This document shows positions 1 through 8,072 of a stretch of DNA of 64,000 bases, in pieces. Origin of the DNA: Fimbriimonadaceae bacterium (GTDB lineage: Bacteria; Armatimonadota; UBA10988); NCBI GenBank assembly GCA_020850355.1, contig JADZEX010000018.1:124001-188000 (forward strand), in the 5' to 3' direction. Positions within the stretch are counted from its first letter, which is position 1. Every line of letters starts with the position of its first letter. Both the position numbers and the translations under genes were made by a program. The notes below the pieces were generated by a model. The model was given only the letters and a program-made list of their open reading frames with translations. It ran no database searches and was not told where the DNA came from.

Positions 1-1731
1 GTAGGTGTTGGTGGCCGGGAAGCCGTACTCCGTGATCGCGAAGGGCTTGCCCTCGACGCGGTGCCGCGCCAGGTCGGGCAGCAGGCCGCCCACCGCGTTG
101 ACCGCGCTGATGTTGTTGACATACCAGTTGCTGCGGTCCCACGGCCGGCCGGGAAAGGCCGGGTGCTGCCAGTAGCCGTGCGTGTCGATCACGTCCAGCC
201 GCGCCATCAGGTTCGGCGTGCTGCAGCCGACGACGGTCCCGATCACCGGGCAGCGCACGCCGAGGTCCTGTTTCAGGTAGCGCTGCAGCCGCTGCCAATA
301 GCGGTCTTCGGTCTCCCACAGGAAGCGCGTCCAGTCGAGCCGCACCTGCCGCGCCCGTTGGCTTTGGGTCGCCACTACCAGGTTACCGAGGCGGCCGCCT
401 TCGAGGCGTTCACCGTCGAGCAGGCCGGCGGTGCCGCCGGGCCGCAGGCTGAGGCCGGCCAGCCAGACGCTGCCGACCCGTTGCGGCGGATCCAGGCATA
501 GCCGCACCCGGTCGTCGTCGACCGGGGGGTAGACCAGCCACCGGAAGGGCTGCCAGGTGGTGCTCAGCTTGAGGCGCTGGTCGCTGCCCAGCGAGCGCCA
601 CGGCTCGTGCGCCATCGCCAGGCTGCCGGTGAGCACCCCCTCGCCGTCGGCGCGGGCCCAGCCGCTGATGGTGTAGGGCTGCTGACCGCGCACCGCCAGC
701 CCGTGCTGCACCAGGCGTACATGCCAGCTCTGGGTGCCCGCGGCAGTCAGGTCGATCCGTACCGCCGCGCCGCCGGCCGGCTCGGGCGGCCCGTCGGTGG
801 TCAGCGCCACGGTGGCCTTGGCCGGCTCGTGCTGCTCCAGCTCCCAGTTGGCCAGCGCGCCGCGCGGACCCGGATTGCGCAGCAACTCGGCACCGACCGG
901 CCGAGCGCCGCCGTCCCAGGCGGCGGCCAGTTTCGCGGTGCTGCCGTAACGCTGCCGCAGCCAGGTGTTCCACTGGCCCTGAAGCTGCTGTTGAAAGACC
1001 GCCGGCAGGCTGTCGACTGTGCCCGCCAGCCAACCGTGCAGCAGGCCGTTCTCGTTGTTGATCTCGACCATCGCCACCGCCGGGTCGGCGGCGTAGGTCA
1101 GCCCGCTGTAGGCGTTGCGATGGCTCAGCAGCAGCCGCGCGTACTCCTCCTGCAGCCGCTGCTGGGCGTCGTCCCAGAAGCCGATCAGGTGGCGCCCCTG
1201 GTAGGGGTTCGGGAGCTGCTCAATCTCCGCGGGCAGCCCGTCCGCGGCGTTGAAGGGGCGGTAGTTGAGCAGACAAAGGTAGCTGTAGATGCCACGCCGC
1301 CGGAGCTGGTCGGTGAAGTAGTCCAACCGGTCCAGCATCGCCGGGTCGAAGGTCCGGGTGTCCTTGACATCGGCCGCCAGCAATCCGTTGGGGGAGCGTT
1401 GCTGGTCGATGATGTGGAACCGCACGATGTTGTTGCCGAACTTGGCCAACCGCGCGGCGACTTTCTCAGCCTGCTCGTGGGTCGGCAGCGCGGCGCTGTA
1501 GGTGAGGTCGATGCCGTGAAGACGCAGCCGCCGGCCGCCGACCTGCAGGTGGCCGTCACGACCGACCACCACGAAGCCGGCGGCGCCGGCCGGCCGCGGC
1601 AGCCAGCCGCTGAGGTCAGTCACGCCGGGCGCGGCATCGTCCCACGGCAGCACGAAGGGGAACAACGGCTCCGGGACGGCCCCGGCCGCGGTGACCAGCC
1701 ACAGCGCCAACAGCAGCCAACCAGCGCGCAT
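1..1731 (-). CDS. Secreted GH5-like glycoside hydrolase with internal CBM-like domain (C-terminus cut off)
   Basis: Putative exported glycan hydrolase of the clan-A (GH5-like) TIM-barrel type. The frame is open to the left edge, so the C-terminus lies outside the window. Reading from the ATG at 1731 gives a signal peptide (MRAGWLLLALWLVTAAGA), a barrel start (LRLHGIDLTYSA), the acid/base candidate Glu in MVEINNENG (about residue 225) and the nucleophile candidate Glu in FAITEYGFP (about residue 565), only a few codons before the edge. Between the two lies a jelly-roll-like segment (about 275-425; WELEQHEPAKATVAL, YTISGWARADG) that resembles a CBM4/9 carbohydrate-binding module. A GGGAG ribosome site precedes the ATG. 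The gene starts 20 bp after the preceding hydrolase, so the two probably form one operon. The substrate is unknown. Confidence 0.8.
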   Translation of the reverse strand, partial: MRAGWLLLALWLVTAAGAVPEPLFPFVLPWDDAAPGVTDLSGWLPRPAGAAGFVVVGRDGHLQVGGRRLRLHGIDLTYSAALPTHEQAEKVAARLAKFGNNIVRFHIIDQQRSPNGLLAADVKDTRTFDPAMLDRLDYFTDQLRRRGIYSYLCLLNYRPFNAADGLPAEIEQLPNPYQGRHLIGFWDDAQQRLQEEYARLLLSHRNAYSGLTYAADPAVAMVEINNENGLLHGWLAGTVDSLPAVFQQQLQGQWNTWLRQRYGSTAKLAAAWDGGARPVGAELLRNPGPRGALANWELEQHEPAKATVALTTDGPPEPAGGAAVRIDLTAAGTQSWHVRLVQHGLAVRGQQPYTISGWARADGEGVLTGSLAMAHEPWRSLGSDQRLKLSTTWQPFRWLVYPPVDDDRVRLCLDPPQRVGSVWLAGLSLRPGGTAGLLDGERLEGGRLGNLVVATQSQRARQVRLDWTRFLWETEDRYWQRLQRYLKQDLGVRCPVIGTVVGCSTPNLMARLDVIDTHGYWQHPAFPGRPWDRSNWYVNNISAVNAVGGLLPDLARHRVEGKPFAITEYGFPATNTY

Positions 1732-1751
1732 CAGCGGCTCCCGCGGCGCCG

Positions 1752-3656
1752 TCACCGCCGCACCCGCAGCACCGTCGCGTCATTCGCCGCCAGCTCGCCG
1801 AGGTGACCGTAGAGCACGTCCTGCAACGCCCAGTCCGCCGCCAGGTGCAGCCGTGGGGGGCGGTCCTGCGGCGACTGGTTGAGCGCCACGATCAGCCGCT
1901 CGTCCGGCCCCAGCTCGTGCTCGGTCAGGGCCACCAGGGGATCGGCGCAGGCGGCCGCCCGGCCCAAGCGAGCCTCGCGTGAGAACTCCTCGTAAACCCG
2001 CCAGGCCGGCGGCGCGTCGGGCGCGTGGAAGACGCCGGGTGTGGCGGTCAGCCAACGTTCCAACGGCAGGTTGCAGAACCAGGTCGCGCCCTCGCCATAG
2101 GGCGCCACGCTGAGCACTGGGTTGCCGTCCGCCTCCCGCCCCAGCACGGTGGCCCGAGTGGGCCGCAGGCGCACCTTGAAGTCACCGCGACAGGGCAGCG
2201 TCGGCGCGCCGCTGAGGCCGTCCAGCACCACTTCGCCCCACTCCCGCCGGCGCTCGCGAGTTTGCGGCTCCAGGCCAAAGAGCGGCTCGAACCCGGCCGG
2301 CAGCCCGGTGTCGAGACTGGCATAGAGCGTCGCCCCGGCCGCGATACGCTGCTCCAACGCCAGCAGTTGCCGCCGCGGGATCATCGCGTGTCCGCTGAGA
2401 CTCGGCAGCAGGTAGAGCGCGGCGTCCGGCAGCGGCTGGGTGGCGTCACGGAAGACCAGGTCAAAGCCCGCCTGCTTCGCCAGGATGAAGCTGCTGTACG
2501 CCACCGCCCAGGGGTCTTGCCCCTCGGTCAGAATGCAGACCGCCTCTCGCCGGGCGGCCGGCAAGCGGTCGAACGGCAGGCCGCCGTGCCAGGCCCGGAA
2601 GGCGCTGATGGTCTCCAGCACCGGCTTCGCTGTCCCATCAACCCGCAGCAGGCCGAGCTCGCGTTCGACGGCGTGCCAGTCGTACGGTGCATGGCGCAGC
2701 TCGGTCTGCTCGTTGGCGCACCACCACAGCAGGCCGTGACAGTCGTTGGCCCAGAGGCTGAAGAGGCACGACCGGATGAACCGCGCCGCGACCTCCTCGC
2801 TGGCGATCATCGGCCCGAGGGTGCCGATCTCCTGGCAGAGACAGGGCTTGCCCCCCAGATCGGCGTAGTAGCGCGACTCCGCGGTGCTGTGCAGGATCGT
2901 CCGGATCGTGTCGACCGGGTCCTGGTCGCAGTGCGGCGTGAAGACCGGGTAGGGATGCGTGCAGAGCAGGTCGCAGAGCTCGCCCTGGTCCGCCATCGTC
3001 CAGGCGCCGGTCGGTGAGAGGCTGTGCATCCCGCTGACCACCGGCCGGGTCGGGTCGGCGGCGCGGATGGCGTTGGCGATGTTGGCCGTCCAGAGGTAGG
3101 TCTGGTCGCGATTGGCGTTGCCCATCACGTTGCACTCGTTGCCCAGGTCCCAGGCGACGACCGCCGGGTGCTCCCGGAACTGGCTGACGAACTCACGCAC
3201 AAAGCGCAGTTGCCAGCGCAGCGACCGGGGATCGGTCAGCGCGTCGAGCGCCGCCAACGCCGGCGGGGCATAGAACCGGCCGCTCATCCAGCCGGTGATC
3301 AGCCCGACCAGGAGGTCCAGCCGGTGACGAGTGGCGCAGTCGGCGAACCAGCCAAAGCGCTGCAACATCGTCGGGTCGAGGCCAGCCTGGCCCACCGCGT
3401 CGTCGGGCAGCGGTTCCTCTCCGAAGCGCATCTCGACCGGCCGGCCACCCGCGGTGCGGAGCTGGTCCAGCGGCTGGAAGTCAGGCCACAGCGGAAACAC
3501 CCGCAGCACCTGCAACCCGGCCGCCGCCAGCCGCTGCAAGTCGGCCTCGACCACCGCCGGCTGCCAATCGCGCCACATCTGCGTCCCGGCATGTGAGGCC
3601 CAGTAGTTGGCCCCCACCACAAACGCCCCAGGGGCCAGCAACTCCGCCACGGCCAT
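1752..3656 (-). CDS. GH5-like glycoside hydrolase (cellulase/mannanase superfamily)
   Basis: Glycoside hydrolase with a clan-A TIM barrel in the N-terminal half. VVAWDLGNECNV (Glu about residue 174) provides the expected acid/base, and KPCLCQEIGTLG (Glu about 276) the nucleophile. FVVGANYWASHAG is the first barrel strand. The C-terminal part (from about 390) looks like the beta-galactosidase trimerisation or glutamine-amidotransferase-like fold seen in GH42-type enzymes (VCILTEGQDPWAVAYSSFILAKQ is visible in shorter pieces). No signal peptide is evident, so it may act on imported oligosaccharides. The start at 3656 is preceded by GAGGAG with 6-nt spacing; the longer upstream frame lacks such a site. 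The linkage and sugar specificity cannot be read from sequence. It is the first gene of a two-hydrolase unit. Confidence 0.8.
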   Translation of the reverse strand: MAVAELLAPGAFVVGANYWASHAGTQMWRDWQPAVVEADLQRLAAAGLQVLRVFPLWPDFQPLDQLRTAGGRPVEMRFGEEPLPDDAVGQAGLDPTMLQRFGWFADCATRHRLDLLVGLITGWMSGRFYAPPALAALDALTDPRSLRWQLRFVREFVSQFREHPAVVAWDLGNECNVMGNANRDQTYLWTANIANAIRAADPTRPVVSGMHSLSPTGAWTMADQGELCDLLCTHPYPVFTPHCDQDPVDTIRTILHSTAESRYYADLGGKPCLCQEIGTLGPMIASEEVAARFIRSCLFSLWANDCHGLLWWCANEQTELRHAPYDWHAVERELGLLRVDGTAKPVLETISAFRAWHGGLPFDRLPAARREAVCILTEGQDPWAVAYSSFILAKQAGFDLVFRDATQPLPDAALYLLPSLSGHAMIPRRQLLALEQRIAAGATLYASLDTGLPAGFEPLFGLEPQTRERRREWGEVVLDGLSGAPTLPCRGDFKVRLRPTRATVLGREADGNPVLSVAPYGEGATWFCNLPLERWLTATPGVFHAPDAPPAWRVYEEFSREARLGRAAACADPLVALTEHELGPDERLIVALNQSPQDRPPRLHLAADWALQDVLYGHLGELAANDATVLRVRR

Positions 3657-3746
3657 GGTCGACTCCTCGCTCGCGGCTTCGCCGCCCCGCCGCCACCTCC
3701 TCGGCCCCGTGGGCCGGCCGAGTCGGCAACTACCGGCCACGCAGGC

Positions 3747-3775
3747 TTGACTCTAGGGCGCCCCACTGCTAGGCT
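3747..3775 (+). promoter_or_regulatory. Sigma-70 type promoter of rpsD
   Basis: TTGACT (3747-3752), a 17-bp spacer and TAGGCT (3770-3775). Transcription would start near 3782, which is downstream of the first in-frame ATG at 3776 and upstream of the TTG at 3809, so the promoter helps to choose the rpsD start. Confidence 0.65.
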
Positions 3776-3808
3776 ATGGGCTTGCCCAAAGCTGAATGGG
3801 AGAGCACG

Positions 3809-4432
3809 TTGGCTCGTTACACCGGTCCGGAGCAGAAGATCTGGCGGCGCCTCGGCGTCGAGAGCGCCCCGCCCTGGGTGCGCGTCAAGCGTGAGACTCC
3901 TCCCGGTCAGCATGGCGGCGGGCGGATGCGTGGCGGCAAGCAGTCCGAGCACGCCAAACAGCTGATCGAGAAGCAGAAGCTGCGCCGCTACTACGGCGTG
4001 CTCGAGAAGCAGTTCCGTCGCTACGTCGCGGCCGCGTCGCGCCAACAGGGCGTCACCGGCCACAACCTGATCCGTCTCCTGGAGCTGCGCCTCGACGCCC
4101 TGGTCTACCGCATGGGCTTCGCCCAGACCCTGCGCGGCGCACGACAGCTCGTCAACCATGGTCACATCGAGGTCAATGGCAAGCGCTGCGACATCCCGTC
4201 GCGCGGCATCGTCCTCAAGGACCGCATCTCCGTGCAGGAGAAGTCGCGGCCGATGCAGGCCATCCGCGTCGCCATCGAGCAGCGCGGCAACGTCATCCCG
4301 CCCTACCTTGCCGTCGATCCGGCGCGCATGGTTGGCGAGTTGATTGCCATCCCTGAGCGCTCCGACATCGAGATCCAGGTCAACGAACGGCTGGTGGTCG
4401 AGTACTACGCTCGCCGCAACGTCCGGGCCTGA
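3809..4432 (+). CDS. rpsD: 30S ribosomal protein S4 (zinc-free form)
   Basis: Primary 16S rRNA-binding protein of the small subunit. It shows the S4 N-terminal signature ARYTGP, the PPGQHGGG stretch, and the S4 RNA-binding domain ([31 protein letters not shown]). The chosen start is the TTG at 3809: it has GGGAG six bases upstream, gives the family-typical start (M)ARYTGP, and fits the promoter at 3747-3775, whose start point falls after the ATG at 3776. The Cys residues of the zinc-binding CxxC form are absent, so this is the C-minus paralogue type. It is monocistronic here, ended by a strong hairpin, and not inside the usual alpha operon with rpsK/rpoA. Confidence 0.97.
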   Translation: MARYTGPEQKIWRRLGVESAPPWVRVKRETPPGQHGGGRMRGGKQSEHAKQLIEKQKLRRYYGVLEKQFRRYVAAASRQQGVTGHNLIRLLELRLDALVYRMGFAQTLRGARQLVNHGHIEVNGKRCDIPSRGIVLKDRISVQEKSRPMQAIRVAIEQRGNVIPPYLAVDPARMVGELIAIPERSDIEIQVNERLVVEYYARRNVRA

Positions 4433-4456
4433 GTCTCAACGAGACGTTTTCTTAGG

Positions 4457-4490
4457 ACAGACGCCACCGGGGCTTCCCGGTGGCGTCTGT
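4457..4490 (+). terminator. Strong hairpin terminator after rpsD
   Basis: A perfect 15-bp stem (ACAGACGCCACCGGG pairing with CCCGGTGGCGTCTGT) with a GCTT loop, 24 bases after the rpsD stop. The following U-tract is weak (GTCTT), so terminator function is inferred from stem strength and position. Confidence 0.8.
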
Positions 4491-4507
4491 GTCTTGGGGT
4501 ACCTGCC

Positions 4508-5689
4508 ATGGCGACCGACCGGCCGGCTGACGCTGCGCTGCGAATCGCCTTCGTGCTCGATCGGCTGGCGCTTGGTGGCAGCGAGATCAAGGCCCAGCGG
4601 CTGGCTGGCGCGTTGGCCGAGGCTGGCTGCGAGACCGGTCTCTTCATCTGGAGCGCGACCGCCGCGGACACCACCGGGCCGCCGGCGACGCGGACGCAGC
4701 ATGTCGACAACGGCACCGTCGGCTCCTGGGTCCGGCTGGCCACAGCCCTGCGGAGGTTCCGGCCCGACGTCATCCACACCTCGCTGCAGCGCGCCAACCG
4801 CGCTGCACCGTTGCTCGGCTTGCTGGCTGGCGCGCGGGTGGTCACCAGCAACCTCGGCAACGTCTACCCTGGCCTGACCTGGCGGGCTCGCCTCTGGGAC
4901 GCCCTGGCCCTCCGCGCCACCTCCGGCGGCATCGCGCCCACGGAGGACGTCCGGGCCTGGTGGTCACGTCTGCCCGGCCTGACTGCCGAGCGGATCACCG
5001 TGATCCCGAACCCCGTCCGGCCGCTGCCTGGCTGCGACCGCGCCACCCGGCTGGCGGTCCGGGCGGCACTCGGCATCGGCGAGCACGACCCGCTGCTGCT
5101 CACCGTCGCCGGACTCCGTCCGACCAAGGGCCTGCCCGACCTCCTGGCCGCCGCCACCCGCTGGCCGGCGGCGGCGCGACGCCACGTGGTGATTGTCGGG
5201 AGCGGCGGACTGCGACCGCAGCTCCTGGCGCAGGCCGCCGCCGCCGGCCTGGCGGAGCGCGTGCATCTGGTCGGCGCGACGCCGCACCCCGAGCGCTGGT
5301 ACGCCGCCGCGGATCTCTACCTCCAACCGTCTCACGTCGAGGGCTTCGCCCTGGCGGCGGCCGAGGCGATGGCCGCCGGCCTGCCGGTGATCGCGACCGC
5401 CGCCCCGGGCCTCCGGCTGCTCGTCCGACATGGCCAAACAGGCTGGGTCGTGCCGGTCGGGTCGCCCCGGTCCCTCGCCGAGGCCGTCGACGCCTTGCTG
5501 GCGCAGCCCGCGCTGGCTGCCCGGCTGGGCCGCCAGGCCCGCACCATCGCGCCAGCCCTCGCGCTGCAGCGCGTCGCACTGAGCTACCGGGAACACTGGC
5601 TGCGGCTGCTGGCGGCGGCCGGCACGGCACAGGCCGCTGTCCGTTCCAGGACAGGAGGTAGGCAGGCCGCAGGAGCAGCGCACAGATGA
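4508..5689 (+). CDS. Glycosyltransferase family 4 (GT-B fold)
   Basis: Retaining GT4-type glycosyltransferase, probably for cell-surface polysaccharide or glycolipid. The N-terminal Rossmann domain carries LALGGSEIKAQRLA, the acceptor-side motif. The C-terminal domain shows VAGLRPTKGLPDLL, HVVIVGSGG, a YAAADLYLQPSHVEGFALAAAEAMA stretch (given here in outline) with the EX7E glutamates, and ATAAPG. There are no membrane segments. Length (393 aa) is normal. The gene follows the rpsD terminator and has no obvious partner genes, so donor and acceptor are unknown. The C-terminal 25 residues are low-complexity Ala/Arg and may be non-essential. Confidence 0.9.
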   Translation: MATDRPADAALRIAFVLDRLALGGSEIKAQRLAGALAEAGCETGLFIWSATAADTTGPPATRTQHVDNGTVGSWVRLATALRRFRPDVIHTSLQRANRAAPLLGLLAGARVVTSNLGNVYPGLTWRARLWDALALRATSGGIAPTEDVRAWWSRLPGLTAERITVIPNPVRPLPGCDRATRLAVRAALGIGEHDPLLLTVAGLRPTKGLPDLLAAATRWPAAARRHVVIVGSGGLRPQLLAQAAAAGLAERVHLVGATPHPERWYAAADLYLQPSHVEGFALAAAEAMAAGLPVIATAAPGLRLLVRHGQTGWVVPVGSPRSLAEAVDALLAQPALAARLGRQARTIAPALALQRVALSYREHWLRLLAAAGTAQAAVRSRTGGRQAAGAAHR

Positions 5690-5821
5690 GCCCGGCGGGC
5701 ATGTCCGCGCCTGCTATATTCCGCTTCGAGCCTACGACCGCATCCTGTCACACAAACGCAACCTGTGCCTGTGCTGCATGTGCGCCCAAGGCCGTTACAC
5801 TGGATCGATGGGGAGACGGGC

Positions 5822-6250
5822 ATGGCCTGCGTCCATGATGTCGCCGCGTATCTGGTCCAGAAGGCTGGCAGAATCTCTGCCATGAAGTTGCAGAAGCTGG
5901 TCTATTACGCCCAGGCCTGGTCGCTCGTCTGGGACGAGCGTCCGCTGTTCGAGGAACCCATCCAGGCTTGGGCGAACGGCCCGGTGGTGCCGGTGCTGTT
6001 CGAGGCCCACCGCGGCCAGTTCGAAGTGAACGAGTGGCCGCGCGGCGTTGCTGCCAACCTCGACACGACGGCCCGCGAGACCATCGATGCCGTCTTGGAG
6101 CACTACGGCGGCTGGACCGCGCAGCAGCTCAGCGACTTAGCCCACAGCGAGGACCCGTGGCGAGAAGCGCGCCAGGGCTTGGCGCCGCAAGAGCGAGGCC
6201 AGGCCGAGATCACCACCGCGGCCCTGCACGCCTATTACAGCGGGCTGTAG
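5822..6250 (+). CDS. Panacea-domain (SocA/DUF4065-like) protein, putative antitoxin
   Basis: Small soluble protein with a complete Panacea domain: MKLQKLVYYAQAWSL near the N-terminus, the IQAWANGPVVP motif in the middle, and LSDLAHSEDPWREAR at the C-terminus. In other bacteria proteins of this type act as antitoxins in two-gene modules with unrelated toxins, or as proteolytic adaptors such as SocA. The ATG at 5822 has GGGGAG about six bases upstream; a possible -10 (TACACT, 5796-5801) lies just before it. The stop is five bases before the next gene, so the two are co-transcribed. The antitoxin role is inferred from family and arrangement, not shown. Confidence 0.85.
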   Translation: MACVHDVAAYLVQKAGRISAMKLQKLVYYAQAWSLVWDERPLFEEPIQAWANGPVVPVLFEAHRGQFEVNEWPRGVAANLDTTARETIDAVLEHYGGWTAQQLSDLAHSEDPWREARQGLAPQERGQAEITTAALHAYYSGL

Positions 6251-6255
6251 CGACC

Positions 6256-6690
6256 ATGGCGAATCGGCCGAAGAAGCCCAAGTCGGCGACGCCGCAACCA
6301 CCGTCACGCGTTCCGCAGTCATCGGTGCCGGGCCATCTCCAGCAGACGCCGGCTTGGTCCTTGGCCTCGGCCGACCAAGATGGCCGGTGGTCGTTGTACG
6401 GTCTGACTGCAGCCACTCTCGCCGACCTGCTGCGCCGGCTTGGTGAAATGGAGGCTGCCAGTTGGCAGGACCACCGCCTTCGCGGCAGCCACCAGATTGC
6501 AGTCGGCGATTTGGTCGCGGAAGCTCGCCAGCGCCTCGAGACGTTGGGCCAGGATGACATCGACGAGCTGTTCTCGCTGCGACTCAACGGCAAGCCTCGC
6601 CTGTGGGGCATTCTGGATGGCAGGGTTCTGAAGATCCTGTGGTACGACCCAGACCACGAGGTCTGCCCGTCCCATTTGAGGCACACCTGA
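6256..6690 (+). CDS. Panacea partner protein, putative toxin of a TA module
   Basis: A 144-residue protein with a Pro/Lys-rich N-terminus (MANRPKKPKSATPQ) and a folded remainder. The C-terminal signature LWGILDGRVLKILWYDPDHE is followed by CPSHLRHT. I remember similar endings in uncharacterised proteins encoded next to Panacea or SocA-like genes, but no enzymatic motif is evident and no fold can be named with confidence. It starts five bases after the Panacea gene. The position as second gene in a compact pair suggests it is the toxin. It ends 31 bp before the convergent UroD-like gene. Confidence 0.6.
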   Translation: MANRPKKPKSATPQPPSRVPQSSVPGHLQQTPAWSLASADQDGRWSLYGLTAATLADLLRRLGEMEAASWQDHRLRGSHQIAVGDLVAEARQRLETLGQDDIDELFSLRLNGKPRLWGILDGRVLKILWYDPDHEVCPSHLRHT

Positions 6691-6721
6691 GCGCACCAAG
6701 CGGACGGTAGGCGCGGGTGAG

Positions 6722-7951
6722 CTACTCCCCCACCAGCTCCCGCGCGATCGCCGTCCAGCGGTCGAACCGCTCGGGCTGCTGCTGACAGGTGTGGGTGTCC
6801 TTCAGGATGATCTCCAGGACGTTGTCCCGGCAGACCTCCAGACCATGCCGCAGGTCCTCGCGGATCAGCTCTTCGTCGAACCGGCCGACGAGGTATGACG
6901 GCTGGGGCTTCCAGGAGAAGATCGCCCGCCGACCCATCCGCGGCGCCGCGACTTCGATGTCGGCGAACGGCGACATCGAGATCCGCCGCACATTGGGAAT
7001 CGCCTCGAAGACGTCATCGAGCTTGCGGTGCAGACCCTCGCAGCAGCCGTAGCCGTTCAACGCGAAGGGCTCCAGGACGCGCCGCTCGTACTCCATCACA
7101 AACTCGCGATGAAACTCGGGTGAGACCTCGGACATCTCCTGCGACTCGGCCGACGACCAGAGGTTGTGGGGCTCAACCTGCTGCGGGTCGAGCCGGTCGG
7201 CGTTGGGCGGCTCCGCCAGGTAGCCGTTGCCACCGCTGGAGTGGTAGGTGTTGTCGTGGTTCAGGTCGAACAGGTTGAGCGCCCGGTACTGCTCGACCAT
7301 GCCGCGGTAGCCGGCCTCCAGGCGGGCCATCGCGTCGTGGACCATGTCTGGCTCGGTGTACATGTCGAGCATCACCTGCTCCAGACCGCGCCAGCCGGTG
7401 TAGACGTTCATGAAGTGGAACGAGACGTGGCTGATGCCCACCAGCCGCACGTCCAACAGATCGCCGAACAGCTCCTGGGCCTCCGCCAACCGCCGCGCCG
7501 AGGCCTCCTCGTCGTGGCTGATCTGCGGCATCTGAATCTGCTCGAGGTCGCGGTGCTCGTGGATCACCGGATCGAAGCCCCAGGCGCCGCGGTCGACCGT
7601 CGCGGCGCGGTGTTTGGTGGCCACGCCCCAGCCCGAGTTGTGGATCGCCTTCGACACCGTCCAGTCGGCGTTGACCACGTTGTCGGTGCGGAAGTGTTCG
7701 TACATGTAGATGCGGTGGCGCAGTTCCCACTCGATGCGGCGCGCGGCCTCGTCCTGGCAGACCAGCGCGCTGCCCGGCAACAGCTCGCCCCAGCTTCCCT
7801 CGGGGAACACCAACAGCATCGGCCGCACCGGATCGAGGCGGTTGTGGCGTCGCCACAACTCGCGCCGCTCAGCCATCTGGGGCGTCTCGGCGATCTGTCG
7901 AACCCGTTCGGCCAACCCCCGCAGCACCGCACGATCGGCATCCTGAACCAT
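6722..7951 (-). CDS. Uroporphyrinogen decarboxylase (URO-D) family protein
   Basis: About 409 residues with the overall architecture of distant URO-D family members. The family includes HemE but also corrinoid-dependent methyltransferases such as MtaA/MtbA. Visible pieces are YGCCEGLHRKLDDVFEAIPN and RISMSPFADIEVAAPRMG, which match the conserved second half of this divergent subfamily. The classical HemE N-terminal RQAGR motif is missing, so it is unlikely to be the haem enzyme. The start at 7951 has GGGAG upstream with 7-nt spacing; the reading frame extends further but without a ribosome site. No corrinoid protein gene lies nearby. Function is best left as a methyltransferase-like URO-D protein. 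Confidence 0.75.
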   Translation of the reverse strand: MVQDADRAVLRGLAERVRQIAETPQMAERRELWRRHNRLDPVRPMLLVFPEGSWGELLPGSALVCQDEAARRIEWELRHRIYMYEHFRTDNVVNADWTVSKAIHNSGWGVATKHRAATVDRGAWGFDPVIHEHRDLEQIQMPQISHDEEASARRLAEAQELFGDLLDVRLVGISHVSFHFMNVYTGWRGLEQVMLDMYTEPDMVHDAMARLEAGYRGMVEQYRALNLFDLNHDNTYHSSGGNGYLAEPPNADRLDPQQVEPHNLWSSAESQEMSEVSPEFHREFVMEYERRVLEPFALNGYGCCEGLHRKLDDVFEAIPNVRRISMSPFADIEVAAPRMGRRAIFSWKPQPSYLVGRFDEELIREDLRHGLEVCRDNVLEIILKDTHTCQQQPERFDRWTAIARELVGE

Positions 7952-8012
7952 CCGTCCACTCCCATGCCAGCCGCTGATACACCATTCTTGCCAGCCGCTC
8001 GCCCAACGCAAC

Positions 8013-8043
8013 GACGACCCGCCCGGAGACCGGACGGGTCGTC
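8013..8043 (-). terminator. Hairpin at the end of the exported-protein cluster
   Basis: GACGACCCG pairs with CGGGTCGTC, enclosing an inner CCGG-AGA-CCGG stem. It lies 30 bases after the stop of the PorV-like gene in the sense of the minus strand. No U-tract, so termination is probable but not certain. Confidence 0.55.
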
Positions 8044-8072
8044 ACCGCATCGCGACCAAAGGCCGCAGCCGG

